DNA of 64,000 bases from positions 102,867 to 166,866 of the forward strand of contig CADAAA010000006.1 of the NCBI GenBank assembly GCA_902785785.1, written 5' to 3'. Under the pieces are notes generated by a model. That model was not told the origin of the DNA and made no database searches. It worked only from the letters and a program-made list of their open reading frames with translations. Origin of the DNA: an uncultured Bacteroidia bacterium. Its GTDB lineage: Bacteria; Bacteroidota; Bacteroidia; Bacteroidales; UBA932. Of the stretch, positions 36,469 to 46,307 are shown piece by piece. Within the stretch, counting starts at the first letter, position 1. Each line of letters starts with the position of its first letter. The position numbers were made by a program, and so were the translations under genes.

Positions 36469-38415
36469 TTAGTCTTTATAGTTTCTGGTAACAACCTTGA
36501 TATTTTCATAGACAAGAGGTTCCTTGTGGAGTGCGGGCTCCACGCCGTCTCCCTTGTACTCCCAGGCAGCGACATACATGAACTTGGAGTCGTTGCGCTT
36601 AGCCTCGCCTTCCTCGGTCTGGCTTTCCACGCGGAAATGACCTCCGCAGGACTCCTCACGATTCAAGGCATCGTAAGCCATGAGGGTACCGATCTCGAAG
36701 AAATCCTCGAGGCGGAGGGCCTTCTCAAGCTCCTGGTTGAACTCGTACTGGGTTCCGGGAACCTTTACATTGGCATAGAACTCCTTGCGCAGTTCGGCGA
36801 TATCCTTGATGGCTTTCTTGAGGCCGGCCTCGTCGCGGGCCATACCCACATAGTCCCACATGATGTTTCCGAGTTTCTTGTGGATGGAATCGACGGTCAC
36901 CTTGCCATTGATGGCGAAAAGCCTGTCAATACGCTCCTGAACGGCCTTCTCGGCAGCTTCGAACTCGGGACGGTTGATATCGGTCTTGGGCTCGAGGAAC
37001 TTCTTGGAAAGATAGTCTCCGATAGTGACAGGGATGACGAAATATCCGTCAGCGAGACCCTGCATGAGGGCCGAAGCGCCGAGGCGGTTTCCGCCATGGT
37101 CGGAGAAGTTGGCCTCGCCGATGGCATAAAGACCGGGGATAGTAGTTCCGAGATCGTAATCAACCCAGATACCTCCCATGGTGTAATGGATGGCCGGATA
37201 GATCATCATAGGCTCCTCCCAAGGAGAAGTGGCAGTGATCTTCTCATACATATCGAAGAGGTTGCCGTAACGCTCTGCAACTCTCTGATGTCCAAGCCTG
37301 TTGATAGCCTCGGAGAAATCGAGGAACACGGCCTTTCCTGTCTCATTCACACCGAAACCGGCATCGCAGCGCTCCTTGGCGGCACGCGAAGCGACGTCAC
37401 GGGGAACAAGGTTACCGAAGGCGGGATACCTGCGCTCGAGATAGTAATCGCGGTCCTCTTCAGGAATCTGCGAAGGCTTGATCTTGTGTGCGCGGAGTTT
37501 CTCAACATCCTCAAGTTTCTTGGGAACCCAGATACGTCCGTCATTACGGAGCGACTCGGACATAAGGGTGAGCTTGCACTGCTGGTCGCCGTGCACCGGG
37601 ATACATGTAGGATGGATCTGTGCGAAGCAGGGATTGGCGAAAAATGCACCCTTCTTGTAGCACTGGAGGGCGGCAGAGCCGTTGGAATTCATTGCATTGG
37701 TGGAGAGGAAATAGGTATTTCCATATCCGCCGGTTGCGATGATGACGGCGTGCGCGCCGAAGCGCTCGAGTTTGCCGGTAACGAGGTTGCGGGCGATGAT
37801 ACCCTTGGCTTCACCGTTGATGACTACGAGGTCGAGCATCTCATAACGCGGATAGCTCTTGACGGTACCGGCGGCAATCTGGCGGTTCAGGGCGGCATAG
37901 GCACCGAGCAGGAGCTGCTGGCCGGTTTGTCCACGGGCATAGAAAGTACGGCTCACCTGGACACCTCCGAAGGAACGGTTGGCAAGGTAACCGCCGTATT
38001 CGCGGGCGAACGGAATGCCCTGGGCAACACACTGGTCGATGATGGCTGCACTGACTTCCGCAAGACGATATACGTTGGCTTCACGGGCACGGTAGTCTCC
38101 ACCCTTGATGGTATCGTAGAAAAGGCGGTAGACGGAGTCGTTGTCGTTCTGATAGTTCTTGGCAGCGTTGATACCTCCCTGGGCTGCGATGGAGTGGGCC
38201 CTGCGGGGGGAGTCGCTGATGCAGAAAATCTTGACGTTATAACCAAGTTCACCGAGGGAAGCGGCTGCTGAAGCACCTCCGAGACCGGTTCCTACTACGA
38301 TGATCTCGAGCTTTCTCTTGTTGTTGGGACTGACAAGATGAATCTCCGACTTGCGTTTCGTCCATTTTTCGGCGAGCGGTCCGTCGGGAATCTTTGAGTT
38401 TAATTTTTCGGCCAT
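36469..38415 (-). CDS. sdhA: Succinate dehydrogenase/fumarate reductase flavoprotein subunit
   Basis: About 648 residues from [18 protein letters not shown] (ATG 38415), the usual Bacteroidetes start; the frame extends 28 codons further upstream without family likeness. FAD-binding [19 protein letters not shown], the [18 protein letters not shown] segment with the FAD-linking His, and the catalytic [14 protein letters not shown] region are present. The cytochrome b anchor gene sdhC, which normally precedes it, is absent; an Ntn-hydrolase gene is there instead. Confidence 0.94.
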   Translation of the reverse strand: MAEKLNSKIPDGPLAEKWTKRKSEIHLVSPNNKRKLEIIVVGTGLGGASAAASLGELGYNVKIFCISDSPRRAHSIAAQGGINAAKNYQNDNDSVYRLFYDTIKGGDYRAREANVYRLAEVSAAIIDQCVAQGIPFAREYGGYLANRSFGGVQVSRTFYARGQTGQQLLLGAYAALNRQIAAGTVKSYPRYEMLDLVVINGEAKGIIARNLVTGKLERFGAHAVIIATGGYGNTYFLSTNAMNSNGSAALQCYKKGAFFANPCFAQIHPTCIPVHGDQQCKLTLMSESLRNDGRIWVPKKLEDVEKLRAHKIKPSQIPEEDRDYYLERRYPAFGNLVPRDVASRAAKERCDAGFGVNETGKAVFLDFSEAINRLGHQRVAERYGNLFDMYEKITATSPWEEPMMIYPAIHYTMGGIWVDYDLGTTIPGLYAIGEANFSDHGGNRLGASALMQGLADGYFVIPVTIGDYLSKKFLEPKTDINRPEFEAAEKAVQERIDRLFAINGKVTVDSIHKKLGNIMWDYVGMARDEAGLKKAIKDIAELRKEFYANVKVPGTQYEFNQELEKALRLEDFFEIGTLMAYDALNREESCGGHFRVESQTEEGEAKRNDSKFMYVAAWEYKGDGVEPALHKEPLVYENIKVVTRNYKD

Positions 38416-38498
38416 TTTATTGTTGTTATAGATTTGATATTTCAATTCATCCGCAATTTTAGTCATTTTTAGTGAAAAGACCAATCGATTGTCTTCCA

Positions 38499-39734
38499 TT
38501 ATTGAAGAAAAGAAGCGAAGTGCTCCAAATATTCTTCAAAATATTTATTGCAGAACGAAAGATAATCTTCCTTAAAACGGTCGAAACCGTACTCCCCGCG
38601 GGTCCACTTTCCGTAAATGTCCTGCCATCCCGTCTCGAGCATGGACTCAGTCACAAGACAGTTGTGCAGGAGTTCCATCACGTTGTTCATGTCGATGTAT
38701 GCAGGACCGCTGCTGACGTGGAAACGGAATACGGAGTTGTCCCTGATCTTACGGGAGAGGTCGCTCATCCACGCATTACCGGATCCGCCGGATGCCTTCA
38801 TGAAAGAGGGGACCATATCACCGTCACCTGCAAGGAGCGGAACTGTGACCGTACAACATGGATATCCCAACACCGTCCACATGACGGTATGCTGGGGACT
38901 GCTTCCTGGACGGACACCTTCGAAAACAATGGATGATGCAGTACTGCGACGGGGAATAAGATCCTGATCTACAATTATTCCAGTGAAACCTACCGAATTC
39001 CTGAGAGTATGGTAGTCATTGAGCCAGTCAATTCCCGTCATGGCGTTGCGGTAGGAACGGGAAATCCCATAGACAAGATCATGCGGGCCTATGTCCATGA
39101 CACCGTTATCTGCCTGGGCATACATTTCCGCCATGATGGCGGATGCAGTAAGCCAGCGCTCATATCCCTTGTAATCCTCCTTCCTTCCAGATTCGGAGAA
39201 ATTGGTAACTACCCTATATCCTTCGGGAATCTCGTTCACGTCATACTTCACCCAACCGTCGTTGTTTACATCATACCAGGCTGCCCCGCCTGAAGCATCG
39301 ATGATACCGAAATTCGCTTCTACATACAAAGGTTTGGACATATTGTCCAGCAGATTCTCGAAATCCTTTACCGTGGCACAGATACCTAGGGCACGGAACA
39401 TAAGGACGCCTTCGCGGTCCATCATTTCTGCCGGAACGTCGTCATCCTTTATGTTGTAAGATGCCGTGTTGATGATGCAGAACCCGGCGGAGTTGGTGCC
39501 GGCCCACACTTCTCCTCCCTCAGACTCTGAATTGACCTGTCCTATGAAGCCGTATACCGGGCCTCGGAAGTATTCGATACGGGTGTCAAGATGGTCCGTA
39601 TCACGATTCTTGAGCATGAGCGGTTTTCCGCTGGCAGTTGCCTTCCCGGATATGATGACGGCAGTGCAGGCCCATGAGGGTACAGCGCTCCAAATCCCGG
39701 CCAGAATGAGGAGCGAACATATCAACTTTTTCAT
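38499..39734 (-). CDS. Secreted Ntn-hydrolase (C45 / choloylglycine hydrolase-like)
   Basis: 411 residues. The signal peptide ends SVPSWA, directly before Cys 23 ([23 protein letters not shown]). An N-terminal Cys exposed by cleavage is the nucleophile in Ntn amidases; the NRDTD segment carries the conserved Arg-Asp. The family includes penicillin V acylases, bile salt hydrolases and C45 acyltransferases. Substrate unknown; probably periplasmic. Twelve bases after ruvB and 83 before sdhA. Confidence 0.8.
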   Translation of the reverse strand: MKKLICSLLILAGIWSAVPSWACTAVIISGKATASGKPLMLKNRDTDHLDTRIEYFRGPVYGFIGQVNSESEGGEVWAGTNSAGFCIINTASYNIKDDDVPAEMMDREGVLMFRALGICATVKDFENLLDNMSKPLYVEANFGIIDASGGAAWYDVNNDGWVKYDVNEIPEGYRVVTNFSESGRKEDYKGYERWLTASAIMAEMYAQADNGVMDIGPHDLVYGISRSYRNAMTGIDWLNDYHTLRNSVGFTGIIVDQDLIPRRSTASSIVFEGVRPGSSPQHTVMWTVLGYPCCTVTVPLLAGDGDMVPSFMKASGGSGNAWMSDLSRKIRDNSVFRFHVSSGPAYIDMNNVMELLHNCLVTESMLETGWQDIYGKWTRGEYGFDRFKEDYLSFCNKYFEEYLEHFASFLQ

Positions 39735-39746
39735 AATCAGTAGTTT

Positions 39747-40775
39747 TCAGAAAAGGCTTCCGGCCTCTGCGGCTGCGGCGCTCTCGAGTCCGAGATGCTT
39801 GTAAGCAAGCTCGGTGGCGACGCGGCCGCGCTGCGTGCGGACTATGAATCCTTCCTTGATAAGGAAAGGCTCATACACTTCCTCCAGGGTACCTTGATCC
39901 TCGCTGATGGCGGTAGCCAGGGTGCCGGCTCCGACCGGACCTCCCTTGAAATTGTTTATGATGGTACGGAGTATCTTGTGGTCGATGGAGTCAAGTCCGA
40001 GAGTGTCGATCTTGAGCTTGTCAAGCGCGTACTTGGCTATCTTGAGATCGATGTGCCCGTCGCCCATGACCTGGGCAAAGTCGCGGACGCGCTTCAGCAG
40101 CGCGTTGGCGATGCGGGGCGTGCCGCGGCTGCGCATGGCTATCTCCCTCGCGGCCTGCTCCTCTATACCAATTTTCAGGATGTATGCGCTGCGCTTGACA
40201 ATCTTGACAAGCTCCTCAGTATCATAATATTCGAGGGCGCATGTGATACCGAATCGCTCGCGCAGCGGCGCGGTGAGCAGGCCGCTGCGGGTGGTGGCGC
40301 CCACCAGCGTGAAATGGTTGAGCGTGATGCGCACCGAACGTGCTCCCGGCCCCTTGTCTATCATGATGTCTATTACATAGTCCTCCATGGCGGAATAGAG
40401 ATACTCTTCCACTTCGGGGGAGAGGCGGTGGATCTCATCGATGAAGAGGACGTCTCCCTCCTCGAGCGAGGTGAGAAGGCCGGCGAGGTCGCCGGGCTTG
40501 TCAAGCACCGGACCGGAAGTAATCTTCATGTTCACTCCCATCTCGTTGGCGATGATATGTGCAAGGGTGGTCTTTCCAAGGCCAGGAGGACCATGGAAAA
40601 GGGTATGGTCCAAAGCCTCCCCGCGGAGTTTGGCAGCCTTGATATAGATATTCAGGTTGGAGACGATCTCCCTCTGGCCGGTAAAATCTTCCAACTCCTG
40701 TGGGCGGATAATTCCGTCCAATTCCTTATCTTTGCTGTCGTTTGTATTGTGGGGGTCGAAGTCGGTCATGTCCAT
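39747..40775 (-). CDS. ruvB: Holliday junction helicase motor RuvB
   Basis: 342 residues from [10 protein letters not shown] (ATG 40775; MTDFD at 40769 is also possible). AAA+ ATPase driving branch migration with RuvA. Walker [21 protein letters not shown], Walker [13 protein letters not shown], sensor [18 protein letters not shown] and the winged-helix C-terminus ([29 protein letters not shown]) are complete. The open frame upstream to 40877 lies in the intergenic region and is not credited. Confidence 0.97.
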   Translation of the reverse strand: MDMTDFDPHNTNDSKDKELDGIIRPQELEDFTGQREIVSNLNIYIKAAKLRGEALDHTLFHGPPGLGKTTLAHIIANEMGVNMKITSGPVLDKPGDLAGLLTSLEEGDVLFIDEIHRLSPEVEEYLYSAMEDYVIDIMIDKGPGARSVRITLNHFTLVGATTRSGLLTAPLRERFGITCALEYYDTEELVKIVKRSAYILKIGIEEQAAREIAMRSRGTPRIANALLKRVRDFAQVMGDGHIDLKIAKYALDKLKIDTLGLDSIDHKILRTIINNFKGGPVGAGTLATAISEDQGTLEEVYEPFLIKEGFIVRTQRGRVATELAYKHLGLESAAAAEAGSLF

Positions 40776-40791
40776 CGCTCTTTTACAAATA

Positions 40792-40799
40792 CAAATATA
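40792..40799 (-). promoter_or_regulatory. Putative -7 box for ruvB
   Basis: TATATTTG on the minus strand, 16 bases before the ATG; -33 element not clear. Confidence 0.4.
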
Positions 40800-40843
40800 T
40801 ACTTTATTTTTTGAATTTAATGGTTGTGTTAAGGCGGTTGAAA

Positions 40844-41034
40844 TGTTGAAAACTACTGTGAAAGTATTATTTTTCAAGTGCTTGCAACCATTTATGGACT
40901 GTTGAAAAACTGTTGGGGATTACATTGGCGGATAACATTGGGCATACCCTTTCCATCCATCAACAATCCCAACTCCGGTTATCAACATGGTTACCGACAT
41001 TTTTTCAACAGCGTTTTTAAAGAAATGTTGATAA
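40844..41034 (+). other. Cluster of DnaA-box-like 9-mers (candidate replication origin)
   Basis: Five 9-mers of the form TTWTCAACA or its complement: TGTTGAAAA at 40844-40852 and 40900-40908, TTATCAACA at 40979-40987, TTTTCAACA at 41002-41010, TGTTGATAA at 41026-41034. They differ by one or two bases from the classical TTATCCACA. The region is the divergent, locally AT-rich gap between ruvB and mfd, exactly where gene orientation flips from mostly minus to mostly plus. Confidence 0.5.
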
Positions 41035-44000
41035 GTTCAACTTCCACGTCACTTCTCAGGAAAAGCATTGCGGAGAGACGTGAAACCTACTGTTTCGGAC
41101 TGTACCTCTCAGCCCGCTGGTTTGTATTTTCCCAGGCCGCAATTTCCGGCACCCACATGATCCTGATGCCAACGAAGGAAGCGGCGGAGTATTGCGCCGC
41201 GGATCTTTACAATCTGATAGAAGGAGACAGGATATTCTATCTTCCTTCTTCGGGAAGGGGGATTGAGAGGAGCAATTATAAATCGTCGCTAGGAGTGCAG
41301 CGTACAGCCGCAGTAGGGAAGATATTGGAAGGAAAAGGAGACTTCAATGTATTCGTAACTTTCCCCGAAGCCCTGGAGGAGATGATACCGGATCCTTCGA
41401 GCATACGCGGTTCGATAGTAGTGTTGAAGACGGGTGACGAAGTTCCGTACGACGGTTTGAAAGAAAAACTGGCTGAAAGCGGATTCGAGAAGGTGGATTT
41501 CGTGTCCGCGCCCGGACAGTTCGCTTTCAGGGGGTCGGTTGTAGATATTTTTTCCTATTCTTCTTCCGATCCGTACAGGCTTTCGTTCTGGGGTGACGAG
41601 ATAGAGGAAATCCATACATTCGACTGCAATACCCAGTTGTCAAAGGAGAAGTGTGATTCAGTTGAGATCATATCTTCGATAGTATCGGAAGGGGAGGGGG
41701 AGTCACTTGTAGGTATATCTTCAATAATGCCGGATGATACCGTACTTTGGCTCGATTCGTCCGACATGTATTCACACAGGGAGTTTTTTCAGGGGCTCGA
41801 CCGTTTCAGGAAAGTCTACATCGATACTCCCATATCCAGTTCTGTAAGTGATAGAATAGTATTCTCCATCTCTCCCCAGCCGGTATTCAACAAGAACTTC
41901 GAACTCCTGACCGCCGATATCCGTTCGAAGATGGAGACCAAGTACAAGGTATACATCTACGGTGAGAAGGAGTCCCAGCTCGGAAGGCTTCGTTCCATAC
42001 TCCTGCAGAACGGCGCCATCGTACCGCAGTTCGTTTCCGGCAAGAATCTCCACAACGGATTCATCGACTCGGAGAACAAGGTTTGCTGCTACTCCGACCA
42101 TGAGATATTCGACCGTTTCCACAGGGTGAGCCTCAGGCGTACGGTGGACAAGAGCGAACAATTGACACTCAACGACCTCAGTGCTTTCAACGTAGGCGAT
42201 TACGTCGTGCATATCGATCATGGAGTGGGTATATTCGGAGGTCTCGTACGTATGAGGGACGACATGGGCCGCGTCAAGGAAGTGGTGAAACTCACTTACA
42301 AGGACGGTGACGTAGTGTTCGTGTCCGTTCATGCACTTAACAAGATTTCCCGCTATAAACCCAGGGAAGGGGAGGCTCCGAAAATCAATAAACTGGGTTC
42401 CAAGAGTTGGCAGGCACTCAAGTCCAACGCAAAGTCCCGCGTCAAGGATATAGCGAAGGACCTTATCCAGCTGTATGCGAAGCGCAGGGCTTCGAAAGGA
42501 TATGCTTTCTCTCCAGATTCGTACCTGCAGGAAGAGTTGGAGTCATCTTTCATGTATGAGGATACTCCCGATCAGGAACTCGCCACGATCGCAGTCAAGC
42601 AGGACATGGAGGACACCTGCCCTATGGACCGCCTTATATGCGGAGACGTGGGCTTCGGTAAAACGGAGATTGCCATCAGGGCTGCCTTCAAGGCTGCCGC
42701 CGACAGCAAGCAGGTGGCAGTGCTCGTTCCTACGACTATCCTGGCACTGCAGCATTTTACCACTTTCACTTCCAGGCTCAAGGACCTTCCTTGTACCGTG
42801 GATTATGTGAGTCGCCTGCGCACCGACAAGGAGATAAAACTTATCCAGGAAAGGGTGAAGCAGGGACAGATAGACATTCTGATTGGAACGCACAAGATAC
42901 TTGGAAAAGGATTCGAATTCAAGGACCTGGGACTTCTCATCATCGATGAGGAACAGAAGTTCGGCGTGGCCGCGAAGGAGAAACTCCGTCAGATGAAGAT
43001 GTCCGTCGACACCCTCACCCTTACTGCCACCCCTATTCCCAGGACCTTGCAGTTCTCCCTGTTAGGTGCTCGTGACCTCTCCATCATCAATACTCCTCCT
43101 CCCAACCGCATTCCTGTCCAGACTGAGATAATCCTTTTCGATGAGAAGGAGATAAAGAGCATCATCAACTACGAACTCGACAGGGGAGGACAGATATTCT
43201 TCCTTCATAACAAGGTGGAAGAACTGTCTTCCATCCATGAGATTCTCCATCGTCTGGTTCCGGACATGCGTATATGCGTGGCGCACGGACAGATGGAGTC
43301 CAAGGAGTTGGAAAACAGGATGCTTGATTTCATGCGGGGAGACTATGACATGCTCCTTTGTACTACCATCATCGAGAACGGTCTGGATATCCCGAACGCC
43401 AACACCATCCTGATAAATCAGGCGCAGAACATCGGCCTGAGCGACCTGCATCAGCTCCGCGGGCGTGTGGGCAGGTCCAACCGCCGCGCATTCTGCTACC
43501 TCATAGTACCTCCGCTCGTTACCATCACCGATGACGCCCGCCGGCGTCTGAAGGCTATCGAGGAATTCTCGGATCTCGGCAGCGGCTTCAACATCGCCAT
43601 GCAGGATCTCGACATACGCGGTGCCGGAAACCTGCTCGGCGCTGAACAAAGCGGTTTCATCATGGACATGGGCTATGAGACTTATCAGAAGATCTTGGCC
43701 GAGGCCATGGAGGAACTTGGAGTAGAAACCGGTATTACTACCAGAAGTTCGAGGAACACCTTCACCGAGGATTGTACCATCGAGACGGACAAACCGGCAT
43801 TCATTCCGGATGAATACATAGATATCAATGCTGAGAAAATAAGGATATACAAGCAGCTCGATTCGATGATGTCCGAAAAGGAGATAGACCGTTTCGCGGT
43901 CCAGACCGCGGACCGCTTCGGCAAACTTCCGCCCGAGGTTGAAAACCTTCTCTATGTAGTAAAGGTGCGCAATCTCGGGGCTTCCCTCGGATTCGACAAG

Positions 44001-44210
44001 ATCATCATCAAGAACGGCATGATGATATTCTTCTTCATCTCAAACCCCATGTCGCCGTACTACCGTTCATCCGTTTTCAAGGATGTCATGGAGAAAGTCG
44101 GCAGGAATCCCATGTTCAGTCTCAAGCAGGTTGAGAACAGGCTGAAACTGGTGGTGAGAGGCGTTGATTCGATGGAAAAGGCCTATTCCATCTTGAAAAA
44201 ACTCCGATAA
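41025..44210 (+). CDS. mfd: Transcription-repair coupling factor Mfd
   Basis: About 1061 residues from ATG 41025 (MLISSTSTSLLRKS). The frame is open back to a GTG at 40878, but those 49 codons overlap the origin-like repeats and do not look like Mfd. It releases stalled RNA polymerase and recruits UvrA. UvrB-like N-terminal module, RNAP-interaction (CarD-like) domain starting FNVGDYVVHIDHGVGIFGG, helicase motifs GDVGFGKTEIA, IIDEEQKFGVAAKEKLR, TATPIPRTLQFSL and QLRGRVGRSNRRAFCYL, and the C-terminal TRCF domain are present. Thirty-one bases before coaX. Confidence 0.95.
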   Translation: MLISSTSTSLLRKSIAERRETYCFGLYLSARWFVFSQAAISGTHMILMPTKEAAEYCAADLYNLIEGDRIFYLPSSGRGIERSNYKSSLGVQRTAAVGKILEGKGDFNVFVTFPEALEEMIPDPSSIRGSIVVLKTGDEVPYDGLKEKLAESGFEKVDFVSAPGQFAFRGSVVDIFSYSSSDPYRLSFWGDEIEEIHTFDCNTQLSKEKCDSVEIISSIVSEGEGESLVGISSIMPDDTVLWLDSSDMYSHREFFQGLDRFRKVYIDTPISSSVSDRIVFSISPQPVFNKNFELLTADIRSKMETKYKVYIYGEKESQLGRLRSILLQNGAIVPQFVSGKNLHNGFIDSENKVCCYSDHEIFDRFHRVSLRRTVDKSEQLTLNDLSAFNVGDYVVHIDHGVGIFGGLVRMRDDMGRVKEVVKLTYKDGDVVFVSVHALNKISRYKPREGEAPKINKLGSKSWQALKSNAKSRVKDIAKDLIQLYAKRRASKGYAFSPDSYLQEELESSFMYEDTPDQELATIAVKQDMEDTCPMDRLICGDVGFGKTEIAIRAAFKAAADSKQVAVLVPTTILALQHFTTFTSRLKDLPCTVDYVSRLRTDKEIKLIQERVKQGQIDILIGTHKILGKGFEFKDLGLLIIDEEQKFGVAAKEKLRQMKMSVDTLTLTATPIPRTLQFSLLGARDLSIINTPPPNRIPVQTEIILFDEKEIKSIINYELDRGGQIFFLHNKVEELSSIHEILHRLVPDMRICVAHGQMESKELENRMLDFMRGDYDMLLCTTIIENGLDIPNANTILINQAQNIGLSDLHQLRGRVGRSNRRAFCYLIVPPLVTITDDARRRLKAIEEFSDLGSGFNIAMQDLDIRGAGNLLGAEQSGFIMDMGYETYQKILAEAMEELGVETGITTRSSRNTFTEDCTIETDKPAFIPDEYIDINAEKIRIYKQLDSMMSEKEIDRFAVQTADRFGKLPPEVENLLYVVKVRNLGASLGFDKIIIKNGMMIFFFISNPMSPYYRSSVFKDVMEKVGRNPMFSLKQVENRLKLVVRGVDSMEKAYSILKKLR

Positions 44211-44241
44211 TTGAGTAAATTCGCATTTTGTATTCCTGGCC

Positions 44242-44970
44242 ATGCAGAATCTTCTGATAGAAACGGGTAATACGGCGCTCAAGGCCGCGCTTTCCGAGGG
44301 GATGACCCTCGGAAAGACTTTCCGTTACCAGGGTGAGAAGAAGACAGAGTTCATCATTTCTCTCATCGAAAAGGAAAAACCTTCGACCGTAGTCCTTGCT
44401 TCGGTATACGACATACCCGCCGCGGACGAGAAGAGGATGCGCAAGGCATGTCCCGACCTCCTGCTTCTTGACCCTTCGCACAGCGGGATCCTGGCGGATT
44501 ACGGCATTCCCTCCCACCTGACTTTCGACCGCGCCGCGGCCATCATCGGGACCCGTTATCTTTTCAAGGGGAAACCTTGTACGCTGATGGATTTCGGTAC
44601 GACGCTGACCATTGATTTCATCGATGCGGACGGGACTTACCTGGGCGGAAACATCTCGCTCGGTTGCCGGACTCGTTTCAAGGCTGTGAACCGTTATTCC
44701 AAGGCCCTTCCCTCTGTCAACATCCCTGACAATCCCCCTCGGACCGGAATGTCCACGCAGTCCTCGATCGAGGCTGGGGTCATTTCGGGCATAATGTTTG
44801 AAATACAGGGATACGTCGATTCCAGACCGGACAATATCGTCGTATTTACAGGCGGAGATGCGAATTATTTTGCAAAAAGGATGAAAAACTCCATCTTTGT
44901 AGTTTGTAACCTGGTATTGATAGGTTTGGCGTTAATCACGGACGAGTATGTTGAAAGGAAGACTTTGTAA
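44242..44970 (+). CDS. coaX: Type III pantothenate kinase
   Basis: 242 residues. First step of coenzyme A synthesis. ASKHA-fold segments seen: LLIETGNTALKAAL (usually DIGNT, so the phosphate/metal Asp is replaced by a Glu-Thr pair), TFDRAAAIIGTRY, MDFGTTLTIDFIDADG and GGNISLGCRTRFKAV. Overlaps the next gene by 23 bases, which suggests a compact operon. Confidence 0.85.
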   Translation: MQNLLIETGNTALKAALSEGMTLGKTFRYQGEKKTEFIISLIEKEKPSTVVLASVYDIPAADEKRMRKACPDLLLLDPSHSGILADYGIPSHLTFDRAAAIIGTRYLFKGKPCTLMDFGTTLTIDFIDADGTYLGGNISLGCRTRFKAVNRYSKALPSVNIPDNPPRTGMSTQSSIEAGVISGIMFEIQGYVDSRPDNIVVFTGGDANYFAKRMKNSIFVVCNLVLIGLALITDEYVERKTL

Positions 44971-46276
44971 GATTCTGGCCGTGTCCCTCGCGATGACTCT
45001 CGCGGGGCTGTCCCTGCATGCGCAGGACGGAGCCTATACCGGCTTCACCCCCTATTCCATTTTCGGAATAGGCGACATTTTTACCCAAGGCTCAGCGTAC
45101 AACAAGGGCATGGGCGGTGTCGGCATAGCCACCAGGAACAAGCGCTATATCAATTACCTCAACCCGGCATCCATCACCGCGAGGGATTCCCTTGCTTTCA
45201 TGGCTGACATGTCGGTGAACCAGTCCAACAGGTATTTCCGGCAGGGGGACATGTCCTCCGCCAACAATACCTTCAATGTCAACAGCATAACCATTTCCGT
45301 CCCGCTCTTCTACCCTTATTCGGCGATGCTGGTCGGCATAGCCCCTTATTCTTCCACGGGCTACAGGTATTCGTATATCCTCGATGACCCCGCAGTCATA
45401 GGCAATACCGGCAATGCCGTTTACTATTCCGCCGGAACGGGCGGCACCTACCAGCTTTTCGGTTCCACGGCAGTTACCTTGTGGAGAAGGCTTTCCCTGG
45501 GTGTGGAAGGAAGGATACTTTTCGGAAAGATAGCCAAGGAGAGTGTATTCTCTTTCGCAAAGTCGGCATACAGCAATATCAATTCCGGCAATACTTTGGT
45601 ACTCAGGGGCAGTTCCGCAAAGTTCGGACTCCAGTATGAGCAGCCGGTTGGAAACAGCAACACCATAGGCATCGGAGCCACTTACTCCACAAGTATCGGT
45701 CTCAAGGGAACGGTCGAGGATTACCGCATTTCGGTAGGCAGTGCACAGTCCGACACACTGCGTTTCTCCCGTGATACCCTCGGCGGGACCATGGGCGGAG
45801 TCTCAGTCCCGAGCGAGATAGGAATAGGTCTTTCCTTCAATCATTCAGACAATTGGAGAGCCGAAATCAACTATTCCAGGTCCGACTGGACGCATTCTGG
45901 TATGGATGTTGCGAAGGGATTTGCAGTGAAAGGCTCTTCGTACTTCGATACAAGGGTATCACAGACGTACAGGGCCGGCTTTGAAATAGTTCCGAACAGG
46001 AATGATATCAGGTACTACTACAAGCGATGCGCATACAGGGTCGGCGCTTATTACGAAGACTCGCGCTTCGCGGTGGATGGAAACCAGATTAAGGACATCG
46101 GCCTTACGTTTGGTGCTTCACTCCCGGTATTCAGGTACTACAACGCCCTGACCTTCGCGGTCGGCCTCGGCCAGAGGGCGTCGACCGCCGGGAACATGAT
46201 CCGCGAACGTTATGTCAACTTCACGGTGGGATTCAGTTTCCACGACATGTGGTTCCGGAAACTGACTTATATGTAG
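44948..46276 (+). CDS. Outer-membrane beta-barrel protein, FadL/OmpP1-like
   Basis: 442 residues with signal peptide (LAGLSLHAQ). It opens with TGFTPYSIFGIGDIFTQGSAYNKGMGGVGIA and NYLNPASITARDS, an arrangement shared by Bacteroidetes outer-membrane transport (OmpP1/FadL-like) proteins where the N-terminal part plugs the pore, then alternating strands up to FSFHDMWFRKLTYM. Possible role: uptake of hydrophobic molecules; unproven. Confidence 0.7.
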   Translation: MLKGRLCKILAVSLAMTLAGLSLHAQDGAYTGFTPYSIFGIGDIFTQGSAYNKGMGGVGIATRNKRYINYLNPASITARDSLAFMADMSVNQSNRYFRQGDMSSANNTFNVNSITISVPLFYPYSAMLVGIAPYSSTGYRYSYILDDPAVIGNTGNAVYYSAGTGGTYQLFGSTAVTLWRRLSLGVEGRILFGKIAKESVFSFAKSAYSNINSGNTLVLRGSSAKFGLQYEQPVGNSNTIGIGATYSTSIGLKGTVEDYRISVGSAQSDTLRFSRDTLGGTMGGVSVPSEIGIGLSFNHSDNWRAEINYSRSDWTHSGMDVAKGFAVKGSSYFDTRVSQTYRAGFEIVPNRNDIRYYYKRCAYRVGAYYEDSRFAVDGNQIKDIGLTFGASLPVFRYYNALTFAVGLGQRASTAGNMIRERYVNFTVGFSFHDMWFRKLTYM

Positions 46277-46307
46277 GATGATTTGAAAAACTAACACTAT
46301 TCAGGAT

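Noticed and set aside
36526-38271. 581-codon open frame opposite sdhA
   Set aside because: sdhA is unmistakable; this frame is a reverse shadow.
40878-41024. 49-codon N-terminal extension of Mfd from a GTG
   Set aside because: Covers the origin-like repeats and lacks likeness to Mfd; ATG at 41025 gives a product of usual layout.
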